Source: Muribaculaceae bacterium
GTDB lineage: Bacteria > Bacteroidota > Bacteroidia > Bacteroidales > Muribaculaceae
NCBI GenBank assembly: GCA_022509225.1
Contig: JAFLTM010000003.1
Location: 1-64,000 of the forward strand
DNA length: 64,000 nt
Direction of reading: 5' to 3'
A program made the translations under genes and the position numbers. The number at the start of each line of letters is the position of its first letter. Position 1 is the stretch's first letter. The notes under the pieces were generated by a model. That model was not told the origin of the DNA. It searched no databases and was given only the letters and a program-made list of their open reading frames with translations. Positions 1 to 8,867 of the stretch are shown piece by piece.

Positions 1-2
1 GC

Positions 3-149
3 ACACTGGCAGCATCCCGTAGATGTCTCAAACTTCCTAACCATCAGCTTCACACAGTAGCTGCAGCCTGTGGTTATGACTTGGAAAATCATCATCATGC
101 ATTAGCAGACGCAGAAGCTTGTGCAGCCATCGCCTTGAAACTTTTATGA
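3..149 (+). CDS. C-terminal end of a DnaQ-like 3'-5' exonuclease (truncated by window start)
   Basis: Frame 3 is open from the edge and encodes ...RRCLKLPNHQLHTVAAACGYDLENHHHALADAEACAAIALKLL*. The H-x-A-L-x-D-A pattern is exonuclease ExoIII motif. Confidence 0.75.
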   Translation, partial: TLAASRRCLKLPNHQLHTVAAACGYDLENHHHALADAEACAAIALKLL

Positions 150-393
150 TTCAATATATTGCTGACATAGACCATTATAAGGTAGTGCTTGAAAAAGTCA
201 GAGGGGCTAAATCACAATTATGGATTGGCACGGCTGATATAAAAGACCTCCATGTCAAATCAAGATTGAATACTGAGCCTTTTTGATTTCTTTGGTAGAC
301 TCGGCGATAGAGCAATTTGATTCAGTTTGGCGTGGAGAACACTGTAAAAAATGTGGCCTGAGAGATGTCTTTGGCGACCCAATTATAAAATAA
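146..393 (+). pseudogene. Remnant of a phospholipase D-like domain protein (N- and C-terminal ends only)
   Basis: ATG at 146 overlaps the exonuclease stop (TTATGATT). It reads MIQYIADIDHYKVVLEKVRGAKSQLWIGTADIKDLHVKSRLNTEPF*; a different frame then reads ..LVDSAIEQFDSVWRGEHCKKCGLRDVFGDPIIK* (stop 391-393). Both resemble the ends of PLD-like proteins, with the middle missing. Confidence 0.6.
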
Positions 394-398
394 TTATT

Positions 399-767
399 AT
401 GAAAAAACTATTATTATTCATTTTTTTAGTCATGTTTGGATTTTCATCTAAAGCAGAACAGATTTCAAGTGTGGAAACTTCCGGAAGCTGGGTTTATATC
501 TATAATTCCCAGGGCAAGAAATATAAAACCCTTTCTGCTTCAACTGTTGGAAGAGTGATGGGATATAGTTCAACATTCTTTGTGAGTGAGAGTGGTAGCT
601 GGATTTATTTATGGGATGCTGAAGGAAAAAGAATTAAAACCATGTCTAAAAGCACAGTAGGCGATGTCGTTGGTGTAGCAGGAGATACCTTCACATCCAA
701 GAATGGCAGTTGGATTTATACCTGGAATAAAGAAGGGAAGAAAATAAATACAAGGTCATTTCATTAA
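399..767 (+). CDS. Small secreted protein with three GSW[VI]Y..[YW]...GK..KT.S repeats
   Basis: Start chosen at the internal ATG (MKKLLLFIFLVMFGFSSKAEQ, a signal peptide) of ORF 351..767. Three imperfect repeats in the mature part. Confidence 0.65.
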   Translation: MKKLLLFIFLVMFGFSSKAEQISSVETSGSWVYIYNSQGKKYKTLSASTVGRVMGYSSTFFVSESGSWIYLWDAEGKRIKTMSKSTVGDVVGVAGDTFTSKNGSWIYTWNKEGKKINTRSFH

Positions 768-830
768 ATCCTTAAACAAATCACCCTGTCAGGCGTTGAA
801 ATTATATATTAACTTAAAACTTATTAAAAA

Positions 831-1391
831 ATGAGACAAAAAATTTCTTACAACAGCGATGACTACAGTGGAGCTGTTTGGACATGGGTGATTTTAATCT
901 GTATCATATTCTGTTTTTTCTTTTGGTGGACACCTTCCGGCAATTATGACACCACCAACGCAACAGACACTTATTCCGCTTATTGGGGTTGGGGCAATGG
1001 ATGGACATGGATTTGGATTATTCTCGGTATTCTTTTCTTCTGGTGGATTTGTGCTCTCTGCTATACTCCACTTGATGTTTATGCAGATGACGACGAGGTA
1101 AGAATACGTCGTCCCTTTAAAACAAAGAGAATAAGAATGAATGAAATAGAATCAGCCGAACCTTACGAAGTCTCAAAGAATCCTTCGAAAAAGGCCTTCA
1201 AAACGGCTCCGGTCCGCACTTTTGGACATTGGGGACATTATCGAGATGACAAAATAGGCGACTATTTTGCTTATTACGGCAAACCCGATAACACTGTGCT
1301 AATCAGGTTGAAGAACGGGAAAAAATACGTGGTAGGCGGCACAAATGCACGTGAACTTTCCGAATATATCAACAGCAAAGCCAACAAATAA
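831..1391 (+). CDS. Trp-rich two-TM membrane protein with C-terminal PH-like (bPH/YcxB-like) domain
   Basis: ORF 186 aa; two Trp-rich hydrophobic segments followed by a soluble beta-rich region (VYADDDEVRIRRPFKTKRIRMNEIESAEPYE). Confidence 0.55.
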   Translation: MRQKISYNSDDYSGAVWTWVILICIIFCFFFWWTPSGNYDTTNATDTYSAYWGWGNGWTWIWIILGILFFWWICALCYTPLDVYADDDEVRIRRPFKTKRIRMNEIESAEPYEVSKNPSKKAFKTAPVRTFGHWGHYRDDKIGDYFAYYGKPDNTVLIRLKNGKKYVVGGTNARELSEYINSKANK

Positions 1392-1397
1392 GAAGAT

Positions 1398-2609
1398 TTA
1401 ATTATCTAATTCAGCAAAAAAACGAGGGATATTGATGACGAAAACATCCGGTTTCATCAATATCTCTCTTTCTTTAATAAGGTTGGAAAGACTTATTTCT
1501 CCTACAACGTAATTTACATTTTCAGATTGATAACTCTCAGTGATATTTTCAAATGGCAATACCCTCGGAATATCAGTATCGGTATATCTAACATATACTT
1601 TAAGTAATACATCGGTTGTATAAGAAGGACAATCGGAATACCCCATCTTCTTATACTCATATCTGTATCCATGGTGCCTCGAAACCACATCTGAAAGAAT
1701 AGACGATGCCGTCGGTAATGACCCTGCCCCCTTACCGAACATAAATTGCCGGTCGTAGCACTCCCCTCTTATAACAACGCCGTTGTATTCATCGTCAACA
1801 CTATATATGTACTTGGATTTATTCACAAACTCAGGCATTACAAACATTGTGAATTGTTCCTGGTTTATTTTAACGACTTGTGCAACAAGCTTTATCTTTA
1901 CCCTCTTTTCTTGTGCAAACCGAATGTCGAAATCGGAGATATGTGAAATTCCGTAAGTGAAAATATCTTCCGGAGCCACATAACTCCCCAAAGCATGCAC
2001 AGTGATGATTATCAATTTATACAACGCATCATAGCCATCAATATCAAATGATGGATCACTCTCTGCAAATCCCAGATCTACTGCAGTTTGAAGGGCATCT
2101 TCATAGGATTGTCCATGGTCGAAAACCCTTGACAGAATATAGTTAGACGACCCGTTAAGAATACCTTTTACCTCTAACAGCAAGTCATTATCGTAATATT
2201 CCTCAAGATTTCTGATCACAGGGATTGATCCGCAAGAGGAGGCGTCATAAAGAAGTGCCGTGTCATGTTTCTTTTGCAATTCTATTAATTCAGGCAAATG
2301 ACGTGCTATCATCGTTTTGCTTCCGCTCACCACCGGAATCCCTCTTTTCAAAGCTTCCGTTACAATCTCATACGACGCTTCTGCGTCATTTATAACTTCC
2401 ACTATAAGATTAATCTCCTTGTCGTTCAAAATGTCATTTCTATTATCAGTCAGGATGTTTTTATCAACCTCAACTCCTCTTGATTTGTTGACATCCAACA
2501 CACAAATCCTTTTAATCTCTGCATTGGCATTTTTAGCTTTTGACAATGCCTTGACTATACCTTCTCCAACTGTTCCAAGTCCGAAAAGACCCATTTTTAT
2601 ATTTGCCAT
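1398..2609 (-). CDS. hom: Homoserine dehydrogenase (monofunctional)
   Basis: ORF 403 aa; N-terminal MGLFGLGTVGEGIVKAL and LGFAESDPSFDIDGYDALYKL are homoserine dehydrogenase motifs; sits next to metX. Confidence 0.9.
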   Translation of the reverse strand: MANIKMGLFGLGTVGEGIVKALSKAKNANAEIKRICVLDVNKSRGVEVDKNILTDNRNDILNDKEINLIVEVINDAEASYEIVTEALKRGIPVVSGSKTMIARHLPELIELQKKHDTALLYDASSCGSIPVIRNLEEYYDNDLLLEVKGILNGSSNYILSRVFDHGQSYEDALQTAVDLGFAESDPSFDIDGYDALYKLIIITVHALGSYVAPEDIFTYGISHISDFDIRFAQEKRVKIKLVAQVVKINQEQFTMFVMPEFVNKSKYIYSVDDEYNGVVIRGECYDRQFMFGKGAGSLPTASSILSDVVSRHHGYRYEYKKMGYSDCPSYTTDVLLKVYVRYTDTDIPRVLPFENITESYQSENVNYVVGEISLSNLIKEREILMKPDVFVINIPRFFAELDN

Positions 2610-2624
2610 ATCTTTTGGAATGCT

Positions 2625-3659
2625 TTAATCTTCAATATTATTAAAAAAATCTTTAATTATCTGATTCAAAATCTTATGTTCCACCAAAAAACCGTCGTGA
2701 CCAAATTCTGACTTAATCTCCCGGTAAACAGATTTTGGAATCCGTTGGCTTATATACTTCATTTCCTCCGGAGTGAAGATTATATCGGTTGTTATTCCAA
2801 TAACTAAAACCGGAATCTTAATTGAATTCAAAACATTTTCAACTCCTCCCCTTCCTCTTCCTATATCATGAGTGTCAAAAGTATCGAGAATGGTCATATA
2901 AGAGTACGCATCAAACCTATTAACCAGTTTCTCGCCTTGATATTGCTGATACGTACATGCCCGATGACTGTCAGGCACAGATTCATCCAAACCGGGAATA
3001 TCTTGTTGCGTAAGATTATAGCCAGATCCGCCTCTATAGGTTAAAAGTCCTATAGCCCTCGCAGTCGCAAGTCCTTTACTCCCGGCAGTCCTATTTTTTT
3101 CACCATAAGTTCCGTCGGCAAGTATTGCCATCCTTTGAGTCTCGTCTATTGCAATTGTCCAGGGAGATGCTTTAGCGGAAGTGGCTATCAATACCAGGCT
3201 ATTGAATCTTTCAGGTTCAATAGCAACCCATTCCAGAGCCTGAAAGCCTCCAACCGAACTCCCGATTAAAGAAAATATTTTGTCTATCCCTAAATGATCG
3301 GCAAGAAGACTGTGTGCTTTAACCAGATCTCTTATAGTCAGTTTAGGGAACTCATTAAACCATGGTTCACCGGTGGAAGGATTGATCGATAAAGGTCCGG
3401 TGGTGCCATAGCATGACCCTATTATATTGGCACATACCACAAAATATCTGTCAGGATCTAAAAATCCATTCTCAATAACTGTGTTGGGCCACCAATCGGC
3501 AACATCGCTGTTAGCTGTCAAGGCATGGCATACCCAAATACAATTGTCTTTGGATTCATTCAATTTCCCATAGCAATGATATGTAATCTCAAGAGAAGGA
3601 AGGCAACCTCCTCTTTCCAAGCTGAAAGGACAATTATAAATGAATCTTGTTTTCATCAA
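2625..3659 (-). CDS. metX: Homoserine O-acetyltransferase
   Basis: ORF 344 aa; alpha/beta hydrolase with IGSSVGGFQALEW nucleophile elbow, NxxGSCYGTTGP and C-terminal SEFGHDGFLVE. Confidence 0.93.
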   Translation of the reverse strand: MMKTRFIYNCPFSLERGGCLPSLEITYHCYGKLNESKDNCIWVCHALTANSDVADWWPNTVIENGFLDPDRYFVVCANIIGSCYGTTGPLSINPSTGEPWFNEFPKLTIRDLVKAHSLLADHLGIDKIFSLIGSSVGGFQALEWVAIEPERFNSLVLIATSAKASPWTIAIDETQRMAILADGTYGEKNRTAGSKGLATARAIGLLTYRGGSGYNLTQQDIPGLDESVPDSHRACTYQQYQGEKLVNRFDAYSYMTILDTFDTHDIGRGRGGVENVLNSIKIPVLVIGITTDIIFTPEEMKYISQRIPKSVYREIKSEFGHDGFLVEHKILNQIIKDFFNNIED

Positions 3660-3772
3660 ATCTATTTCATTTCAATTATTTGTCTATGCAAAGATACTCA
3701 TATTTTCTTAATTGAATATTCAGAAAAATCTCGTATTATTTCTTTAAATTTGCTTTTGTTATACACAATGCT

Positions 3773-4951
3773 ATGAAATCAACAACAAAAGCAATCCACA
3801 CACCTCTGCAAAGAAGGGATGCCTATGATGCTCTACAGGTGCCCGTGTATAATTGTCTGGCTTATGAATTTGACGATGCTGAATATATGTCTGACGTATT
3901 TTGCGGCAAAGTTATAGTGCCAGACTATTCACGGGTTCTCAATCCCACCGTGATGCATCTCGAGGAGAGGGTAATCAACCTAACAAATTCCAAAGAAGTG
4001 AGCGCTTTCACCTCCGGCATGGCTGCTATCAGCGCCATGTTGTTGAGCACTTCCGGAGCCGGTAAAAATATAATCTCTTCCCGACATCTTTTCGGCAATA
4101 CTTATCTACTGCTCACATCAACATTAAAAAGATTTGGTGTGGAAGCTCGTCTTGTTGATCTTTGCAATCCTCAAGAAGTTGAAAAAGCCCTTGATGAACA
4201 CACATGTTGCATATTCATGGAGAGTGTGACAAATCCACAGACAGAGGTGGCTGACACCCGAGAATTATCCCGGATTGCAAGAAAATTCAATATCCCTTTG
4301 ATTGCCGACACAACTATCATTCCTTTCACACAGTTCGACGGCAAAGAAATAGGGCTTGATTTTCAGGTTGTTTCATCAACTAAATATATATCAGGAGGAG
4401 CGACAAGTCTTGGTGGACTAATAATAGATTATGGAAATTTCCCTGAGATTTCAACACGTATTAAAAAGGAAGCTGTGTTTAATTTGGGAGGATACATGAC
4501 TCCACAGGCTGCCTATATGCAGATAATAGGCCTTGAAACCCTTCAGGTCAGATACGACCGGCAGGCCGATTCGGCTAAAGAGATAGCAAACCGCCTTGCC
4601 AACCATCCCAAAGTGAAAAAGGTGGGATATCCGGGCTTGGAAGCACATCCCGACAAAAATGTGTTTAATTCACTCTATGGAGACAAAGCGGGAGCGATGG
4701 TTGTGTTTGACCTTGACTCGAAGGAACAATGTTTCAATTTTATCAATAACCTGAAATTAATTCATAGAGCAACCAATTTATTCGACAACCGATCCCTGGC
4801 TATACATCCCTCAAGTACGATATTTGGCCCCCTTTCTCCGGAAGAAAGAGATAAAATGGATGTTAAAGACACTACAATTCGTCTTTCCATTGGTCTGGAA
4901 GATCCGGACGACATATGGAATGACTTAAAACAAGCAATTGACAATGCTTGA
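3773..4951 (+). CDS. Cys/Met-metabolism PLP enzyme (O-acetylhomoserine sulfhydrylase / cystathionine gamma-synthase family)
   Basis: ORF 392 aa; FTSGMAAISA, ESVTNPQ and SSTKYISGG (PLP lysine) motifs; divergent from metX-hom. Confidence 0.9.
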   Translation: MKSTTKAIHTPLQRRDAYDALQVPVYNCLAYEFDDAEYMSDVFCGKVIVPDYSRVLNPTVMHLEERVINLTNSKEVSAFTSGMAAISAMLLSTSGAGKNIISSRHLFGNTYLLLTSTLKRFGVEARLVDLCNPQEVEKALDEHTCCIFMESVTNPQTEVADTRELSRIARKFNIPLIADTTIIPFTQFDGKEIGLDFQVVSSTKYISGGATSLGGLIIDYGNFPEISTRIKKEAVFNLGGYMTPQAAYMQIIGLETLQVRYDRQADSAKEIANRLANHPKVKKVGYPGLEAHPDKNVFNSLYGDKAGAMVVFDLDSKEQCFNFINNLKLIHRATNLFDNRSLAIHPSSTIFGPLSPEERDKMDVKDTTIRLSIGLEDPDDIWNDLKQAIDNA

Positions 4952-6143
4952 TCTTGAATTTATGGAAAAGCAGGTTTATGATTTTGATAAAATAATAGAG
5001 AGAAAAGGCACAGGAGCCCTAAAAACAGATTCTCTCAAAGAAAGATTTGGAAGAGACGACCTAATGGCTGCTTGGGTTGCCGATATGGATTTCGCAACAC
5101 CATCTTTTATTATCGAGGCTCTTCAAAAAAGGTTACAACATCCCATTTTCGGATACACTCCCGAACCTCCTGAATATAAGCAATCTATTATTAAATGGGA
5201 ACGAAATCTGCACGGTCTCGAGCTTCTTCCCGAATGGATTTCCTATATCCCCGGCATTGTCAAAGGCATTGGCATGGTGATTAATGTTTTTACTAAACCC
5301 GGAGACGATATTTTTATCATGACACCAGTTTATCATCCCTTCAGAATCACAACTGAAGAGAACGGCAGGAAAGTAAGGACTCTCCCGCTGATCCAGGATG
5401 AGAAAGGTGAATATTTTATCAATTTTGAACAATTTGAGAAAACAGAAACTAAAGGAGGTGTGCTTCTGCTTTCAAATCCTCATAATCCGGGTGGAAGAAT
5501 ATGGACAAAAGATGAGTTGTATAAATTAGCCCAAATTGCGAAAAAGAAAAATATTCTGGTTGTATCTGACGAAATTCATGCTGACATGGCATTATGGGGA
5601 AACAAGCATGTGCCCTACATCTCTGTAAGTGAGGACGCAAAAGAAAATAGCATTACTTTCTGTGCTCCATCAAAGACTTTCAATATCCCGGGCATTGTAA
5701 GTTCATTCTCAATCGTGCCTAATAAAAAAATCAGGGAGAAATTTTATGGATGGCTTAAAGCGAATGAGTTTAATGATGCGCCTGAATTTTCTTACATAGC
5801 AACCATAGCTGCATATGACAACGGTTGCGACTGGAAGAATCAGATGCTTCAATATATTGAAAAAAATATTGAGACAACAGAAAAATTCTGTGAAGAAAAG
5901 ATGCCCGAAATCAAAGCTTTACGTCCTCAGGCATCTTTCCTGGTATGGCTTGACTGTAGAGGGCTTAACCTTCCTCAGCATGAACTTGTGGATCTTTTTG
6001 TTAATAAAGCAAAAGTAGCGCTTAATGACGGCTCTATGTTTGGCAAAGAAGGGGAAGGATTCATGCGACTTAATGTGGCAATGCCCCGCCAAGAATTGAT
6101 CAAACTTCTTGAACGAATCAGGAGCGCAATCCACGAACGATAA
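4938..6143 (+). CDS. malY: MalY/PatB-family aminotransferase / cystathionine beta-lyase (true start could be 4962)
   Basis: ORF 401 aa; FGYTPEPPEYKQSIIKW, LLLSNPHNPGGRIWTKDEL, SDEIHADM, APSKTFNIPG motifs. Confidence 0.88.
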   Translation: MTMLDLEFMEKQVYDFDKIIERKGTGALKTDSLKERFGRDDLMAAWVADMDFATPSFIIEALQKRLQHPIFGYTPEPPEYKQSIIKWERNLHGLELLPEWISYIPGIVKGIGMVINVFTKPGDDIFIMTPVYHPFRITTEENGRKVRTLPLIQDEKGEYFINFEQFEKTETKGGVLLLSNPHNPGGRIWTKDELYKLAQIAKKKNILVVSDEIHADMALWGNKHVPYISVSEDAKENSITFCAPSKTFNIPGIVSSFSIVPNKKIREKFYGWLKANEFNDAPEFSYIATIAAYDNGCDWKNQMLQYIEKNIETTEKFCEEKMPEIKALRPQASFLVWLDCRGLNLPQHELVDLFVNKAKVALNDGSMFGKEGEGFMRLNVAMPRQELIKLLERIRSAIHER

Positions 6144-6183
6144 TTTTTGAAGAGGTAAATATTGTAAAAATTAAAAATCTATT

Positions 6184-6795
6184 ATGTTTTCAGGAATAGT
6201 AGAAAATGCAATAAAAGTTGTGGATCTTCAAGAAGAAGGCACCAACCTTCATATCACTCTTGAATGTCCCTTTTCGGATGAATTAAAAATTGACCAAAGT
6301 ATAGCACATAACGGAGTTTGTCTCACAGTCGTTTCTCTGCCCGGCAACGGCACATACTCTGTCACCGCGATAAAAGAAACATTAGACAGATCCAATTTAG
6401 GTCTGCTCAAAGTGGGAGATCTGGTCAATGTTGAAAGATCAATGAAAATTGACGGAAGACTTGACGGACATATTGTGCAAGGTCATGTTGATACAACTGC
6501 AGTATGCAAACAGGTTGAAACATTAGATGGAAGCTGGAAATACACTTTTCAGTATAATGTGCCAAAAGAGATGGCAATCAAAGGGTATATGACAGTTGAA
6601 AAAGGATCGGTCTGCGTTAATGGTGTAAGTCTCACAGTATGCGAGTCTGAAAAAGATTCTTTCAGTGTTGCCATAATCCCATACACTCATGACAACACCA
6701 ATTTTAAAAACATTAAGTCAGGAGACAAAGTTAATCTTGAATTTGATATTATAGGTAAGTATCTTGCACGTTTAAGCGAGTTTAAAAATGGTTAA
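6184..6795 (+). CDS. ribE: Riboflavin synthase alpha subunit
   Basis: ORF 203 aa; starts MFSGIVE, duplicated lumazine-binding repeats, HIVQGHVD. Confidence 0.93.
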   Translation: MFSGIVENAIKVVDLQEEGTNLHITLECPFSDELKIDQSIAHNGVCLTVVSLPGNGTYSVTAIKETLDRSNLGLLKVGDLVNVERSMKIDGRLDGHIVQGHVDTTAVCKQVETLDGSWKYTFQYNVPKEMAIKGYMTVEKGSVCVNGVSLTVCESEKDSFSVAIIPYTHDNTNFKNIKSGDKVNLEFDIIGKYLARLSEFKNG

Positions 6796-7534
6796 GGAAG
6801 ATTTTGAAATAACTGACGCTCCGAAAATTATCGTTGCTATCGATGGTTATTCCTCTTCGGGTAAAAGCACAATGGCAAGGGAACTTGCCAAAAGAGTGGG
6901 TTATATTTATATAGATTCCGGAGCAATGTATAGGGCTGTGACATTATTTGCCTTACGTCACAGTTTATTCAAAGCGGATGGAAAAGTTGATACCGATAAA
7001 CTTTTACCTTTACTCCCTAATCTTAATGTCTCGTTTCAAGCATCGGCCTCACAAGATGGGGTGCAGCATACTCTTCTGAACGGAGAAGATGTAGAAAAGG
7101 AGATCAGGACAATGGAGGTAAGCAACCATGTCAGCCCCATAGCAGAAATTCCGGAAGTCAGGCACCGAATGGTAGAACTGCAACAGAGGTTCGGGCAAGA
7201 GAAAGGTGTCGTAATGGATGGTCGTGATATCGGGACCACTGTTTTTCCCCATGCAGAATTAAAGATATTTGTCACTGCCGGTCTGCACGAAAGAGCGAGA
7301 AGAAGATGGCGAGAGCTTCAGCACAAAGGACTTGACATCAGGTTTGAAGAGGTTTTGGAAAATCTTGGTAAAAGAGACCGAATCGACACTACCCGAAAAG
7401 TCTCCCCACTGAAAAAGGCGGATGATGCAATTACTCTTGCTAATGATGCAATAACACATGAAGAACAGATGGAATGGCTGATAAAGCTTTTCCAGGATAC
7501 TGTTGAAAAAATTGAGAATGGTAGTAGAGATTGA
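6788..7534 (+). CDS. cmk: Cytidylate kinase
   Basis: ORF 248 aa; IAIDGYSSSGKSTMARELAKR, YIDSGAMYRAVT, DGRDIGTTVFPHAELKIF. Confidence 0.95.
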   Translation: MVKEDFEITDAPKIIVAIDGYSSSGKSTMARELAKRVGYIYIDSGAMYRAVTLFALRHSLFKADGKVDTDKLLPLLPNLNVSFQASASQDGVQHTLLNGEDVEKEIRTMEVSNHVSPIAEIPEVRHRMVELQQRFGQEKGVVMDGRDIGTTVFPHAELKIFVTAGLHERARRRWRELQHKGLDIRFEEVLENLGKRDRIDTTRKVSPLKKADDAITLANDAITHEEQMEWLIKLFQDTVEKIENGSRD

Positions 7535-8408
7535 TAACAATTCGGGCTTTTGTTTCGGTGTTGTAAATGCCATTAACAAGGCAGAAGAGGAACTCAACAG
7601 TTCCGGAAAGCTATATTGTCTTGGTGATATCGTACATAATGCCAAAGAGGTGGAACGTTTGGGAAACAAAGGTTTGAAAACAATAACTCACCCCGATCTT
7701 GAAAATCTTAAAGATGTAAAGGTTTTGCTTAGGGCACATGGGGAACCTCCTGCCACTTATTCCACCGCTTATAAAAATAATATTCAAATTATAGATGCGA
7801 CCTGTCCCGTTGTGCTGCAACTTCAACGACGCATAAAAAAGGCATACGATGAAGGGATTGAACTTGAAAAAAAAACGGGAGAAAAACCGTTGATCGTTAT
7901 TTATGGGAAAACAGGGCACGCGGAAGTCAATGGACTCGTAGGTCAGACCAATGGAGAAGCGGTGGTAATCCAGAATATCAACGATTTAGATAATCTTGAT
8001 TTTTCTAAAGATATCATCCTCTATTCTCAGACAACAAAATCCCTTGAAGGTTTCAGGGAGATTGTCAAAGAGATTGGTAAAAGGAAAACCAAAGGTAATT
8101 TTGAATACTACGACACTATATGCCGACAGGTTGCAAATCGCATGGAAAAGATGAAGGAATTTGCAAAAGCCCACGATGTAGTGATTTTTGTGAGCGGTGC
8201 AAAAAGTTCCAACGGCAAAGTTCTCTACGAAATGTGTAAAGAGGTGAATCCACGTACTTTTCTTATTTCAGATGAAGCAGAACTTAACCCTTCCTTTTTT
8301 AAGAATGCCGACACAATAGGTATCTGTGGTGCTACCTCCACCCCACTTTGGCTGATGGAAAAGGTGGCATCAATTATACAACAACAAGGAAGAAATGATT
8401 TGGAATAA
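7518..8408 (+). CDS. ispH: 4-hydroxy-3-methylbut-2-enyl diphosphate reductase (internal start chosen)
   Basis: MVVEIDNNSGFCFGVVNAI, IVHNAKEVERL, DATCPVV, YGKTGHAEVNGLVGQT, ICGATSTPLWLME; three conserved Cys. Confidence 0.94.
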   Translation: MVVEIDNNSGFCFGVVNAINKAEEELNSSGKLYCLGDIVHNAKEVERLGNKGLKTITHPDLENLKDVKVLLRAHGEPPATYSTAYKNNIQIIDATCPVVLQLQRRIKKAYDEGIELEKKTGEKPLIVIYGKTGHAEVNGLVGQTNGEAVVIQNINDLDNLDFSKDIILYSQTTKSLEGFREIVKEIGKRKTKGNFEYYDTICRQVANRMEKMKEFAKAHDVVIFVSGAKSSNGKVLYEMCKEVNPRTFLISDEAELNPSFFKNADTIGICGATSTPLWLMEKVASIIQQQGRNDLE

Positions 8409-8865
8409 AGATCTTTCAGATCCTCGCGATGAATTCTATATGCTTCAGGCTTTGAATGAGGCCGTTTCAGCTTTTGAAGAAAATGAAGTGCCGGTAGGAG
8501 CCATAGTGGTATGTAACGGTAAAATTATAGGAAGGGGTCATAATCAAACTCAAAAGTTGAATGATGTAACTGCTCACGCAGAAATAATAGCATTGACAGC
8601 TGCTGAAAATAATCTTGGGGCAAAATATTTACCCGATTGCACTTTATATGTCACTGTCGAACCTTGCATCATGTGTGCCGGAGCTATCGGCTGGAGCCGG
8701 ATAGGCCGTCTGGTTTACGGATGCGATGATGCTAAAAGGGGATTCACCTTGTTTTGTAGGGAAAACCTCTCTCCTCTTCATCCATCAACAATAGTGTCGA
8801 AAGGAATTCTTGAGGATGAGGCGAGGGAATTAATGTCAGAATTCTTTAAACAAAAGAGACGATAG
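8395..8865 (+). CDS. tadA: tRNA-specific adenosine deaminase
   Basis: ORF 156 aa; HAEIIAL and PCIMCAGAIGWSRI zinc motifs. Confidence 0.93.
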   Translation: MIWNKDLSDPRDEFYMLQALNEAVSAFEENEVPVGAIVVCNGKIIGRGHNQTQKLNDVTAHAEIIALTAAENNLGAKYLPDCTLYVTVEPCIMCAGAIGWSRIGRLVYGCDDAKRGFTLFCRENLSPLHPSTIVSKGILEDEARELMSEFFKQKRR

Positions 8866-8867
8866 AT

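Noticed and set aside
3660-3772. SAM riboswitch in the metX/PLP-enzyme intergenic region
   Set aside because: Only 113 bp shared by two divergent promoters; no SAM-I or SAM-II-like conserved core or pseudoknot recognisable.
4938-4961. Real 14-bp overlap between the PLP enzyme and malY genes
   Set aside because: Not asserted as certain: malY could equally start at the ATG at 4962 (MEKQVYDFDKIIERKG), which better matches the family N-terminus.
6144-6183. FMN riboswitch upstream of ribE
   Set aside because: Only 40 bp separate malY and ribE, too short for an RFN element.
7036-7669. Minus-strand ORFs (7036..7275, 7049..7252, 7259..7669) across cmk/ispH
   Set aside because: Overlapping shadow ORFs in two frames opposite confidently identified genes.
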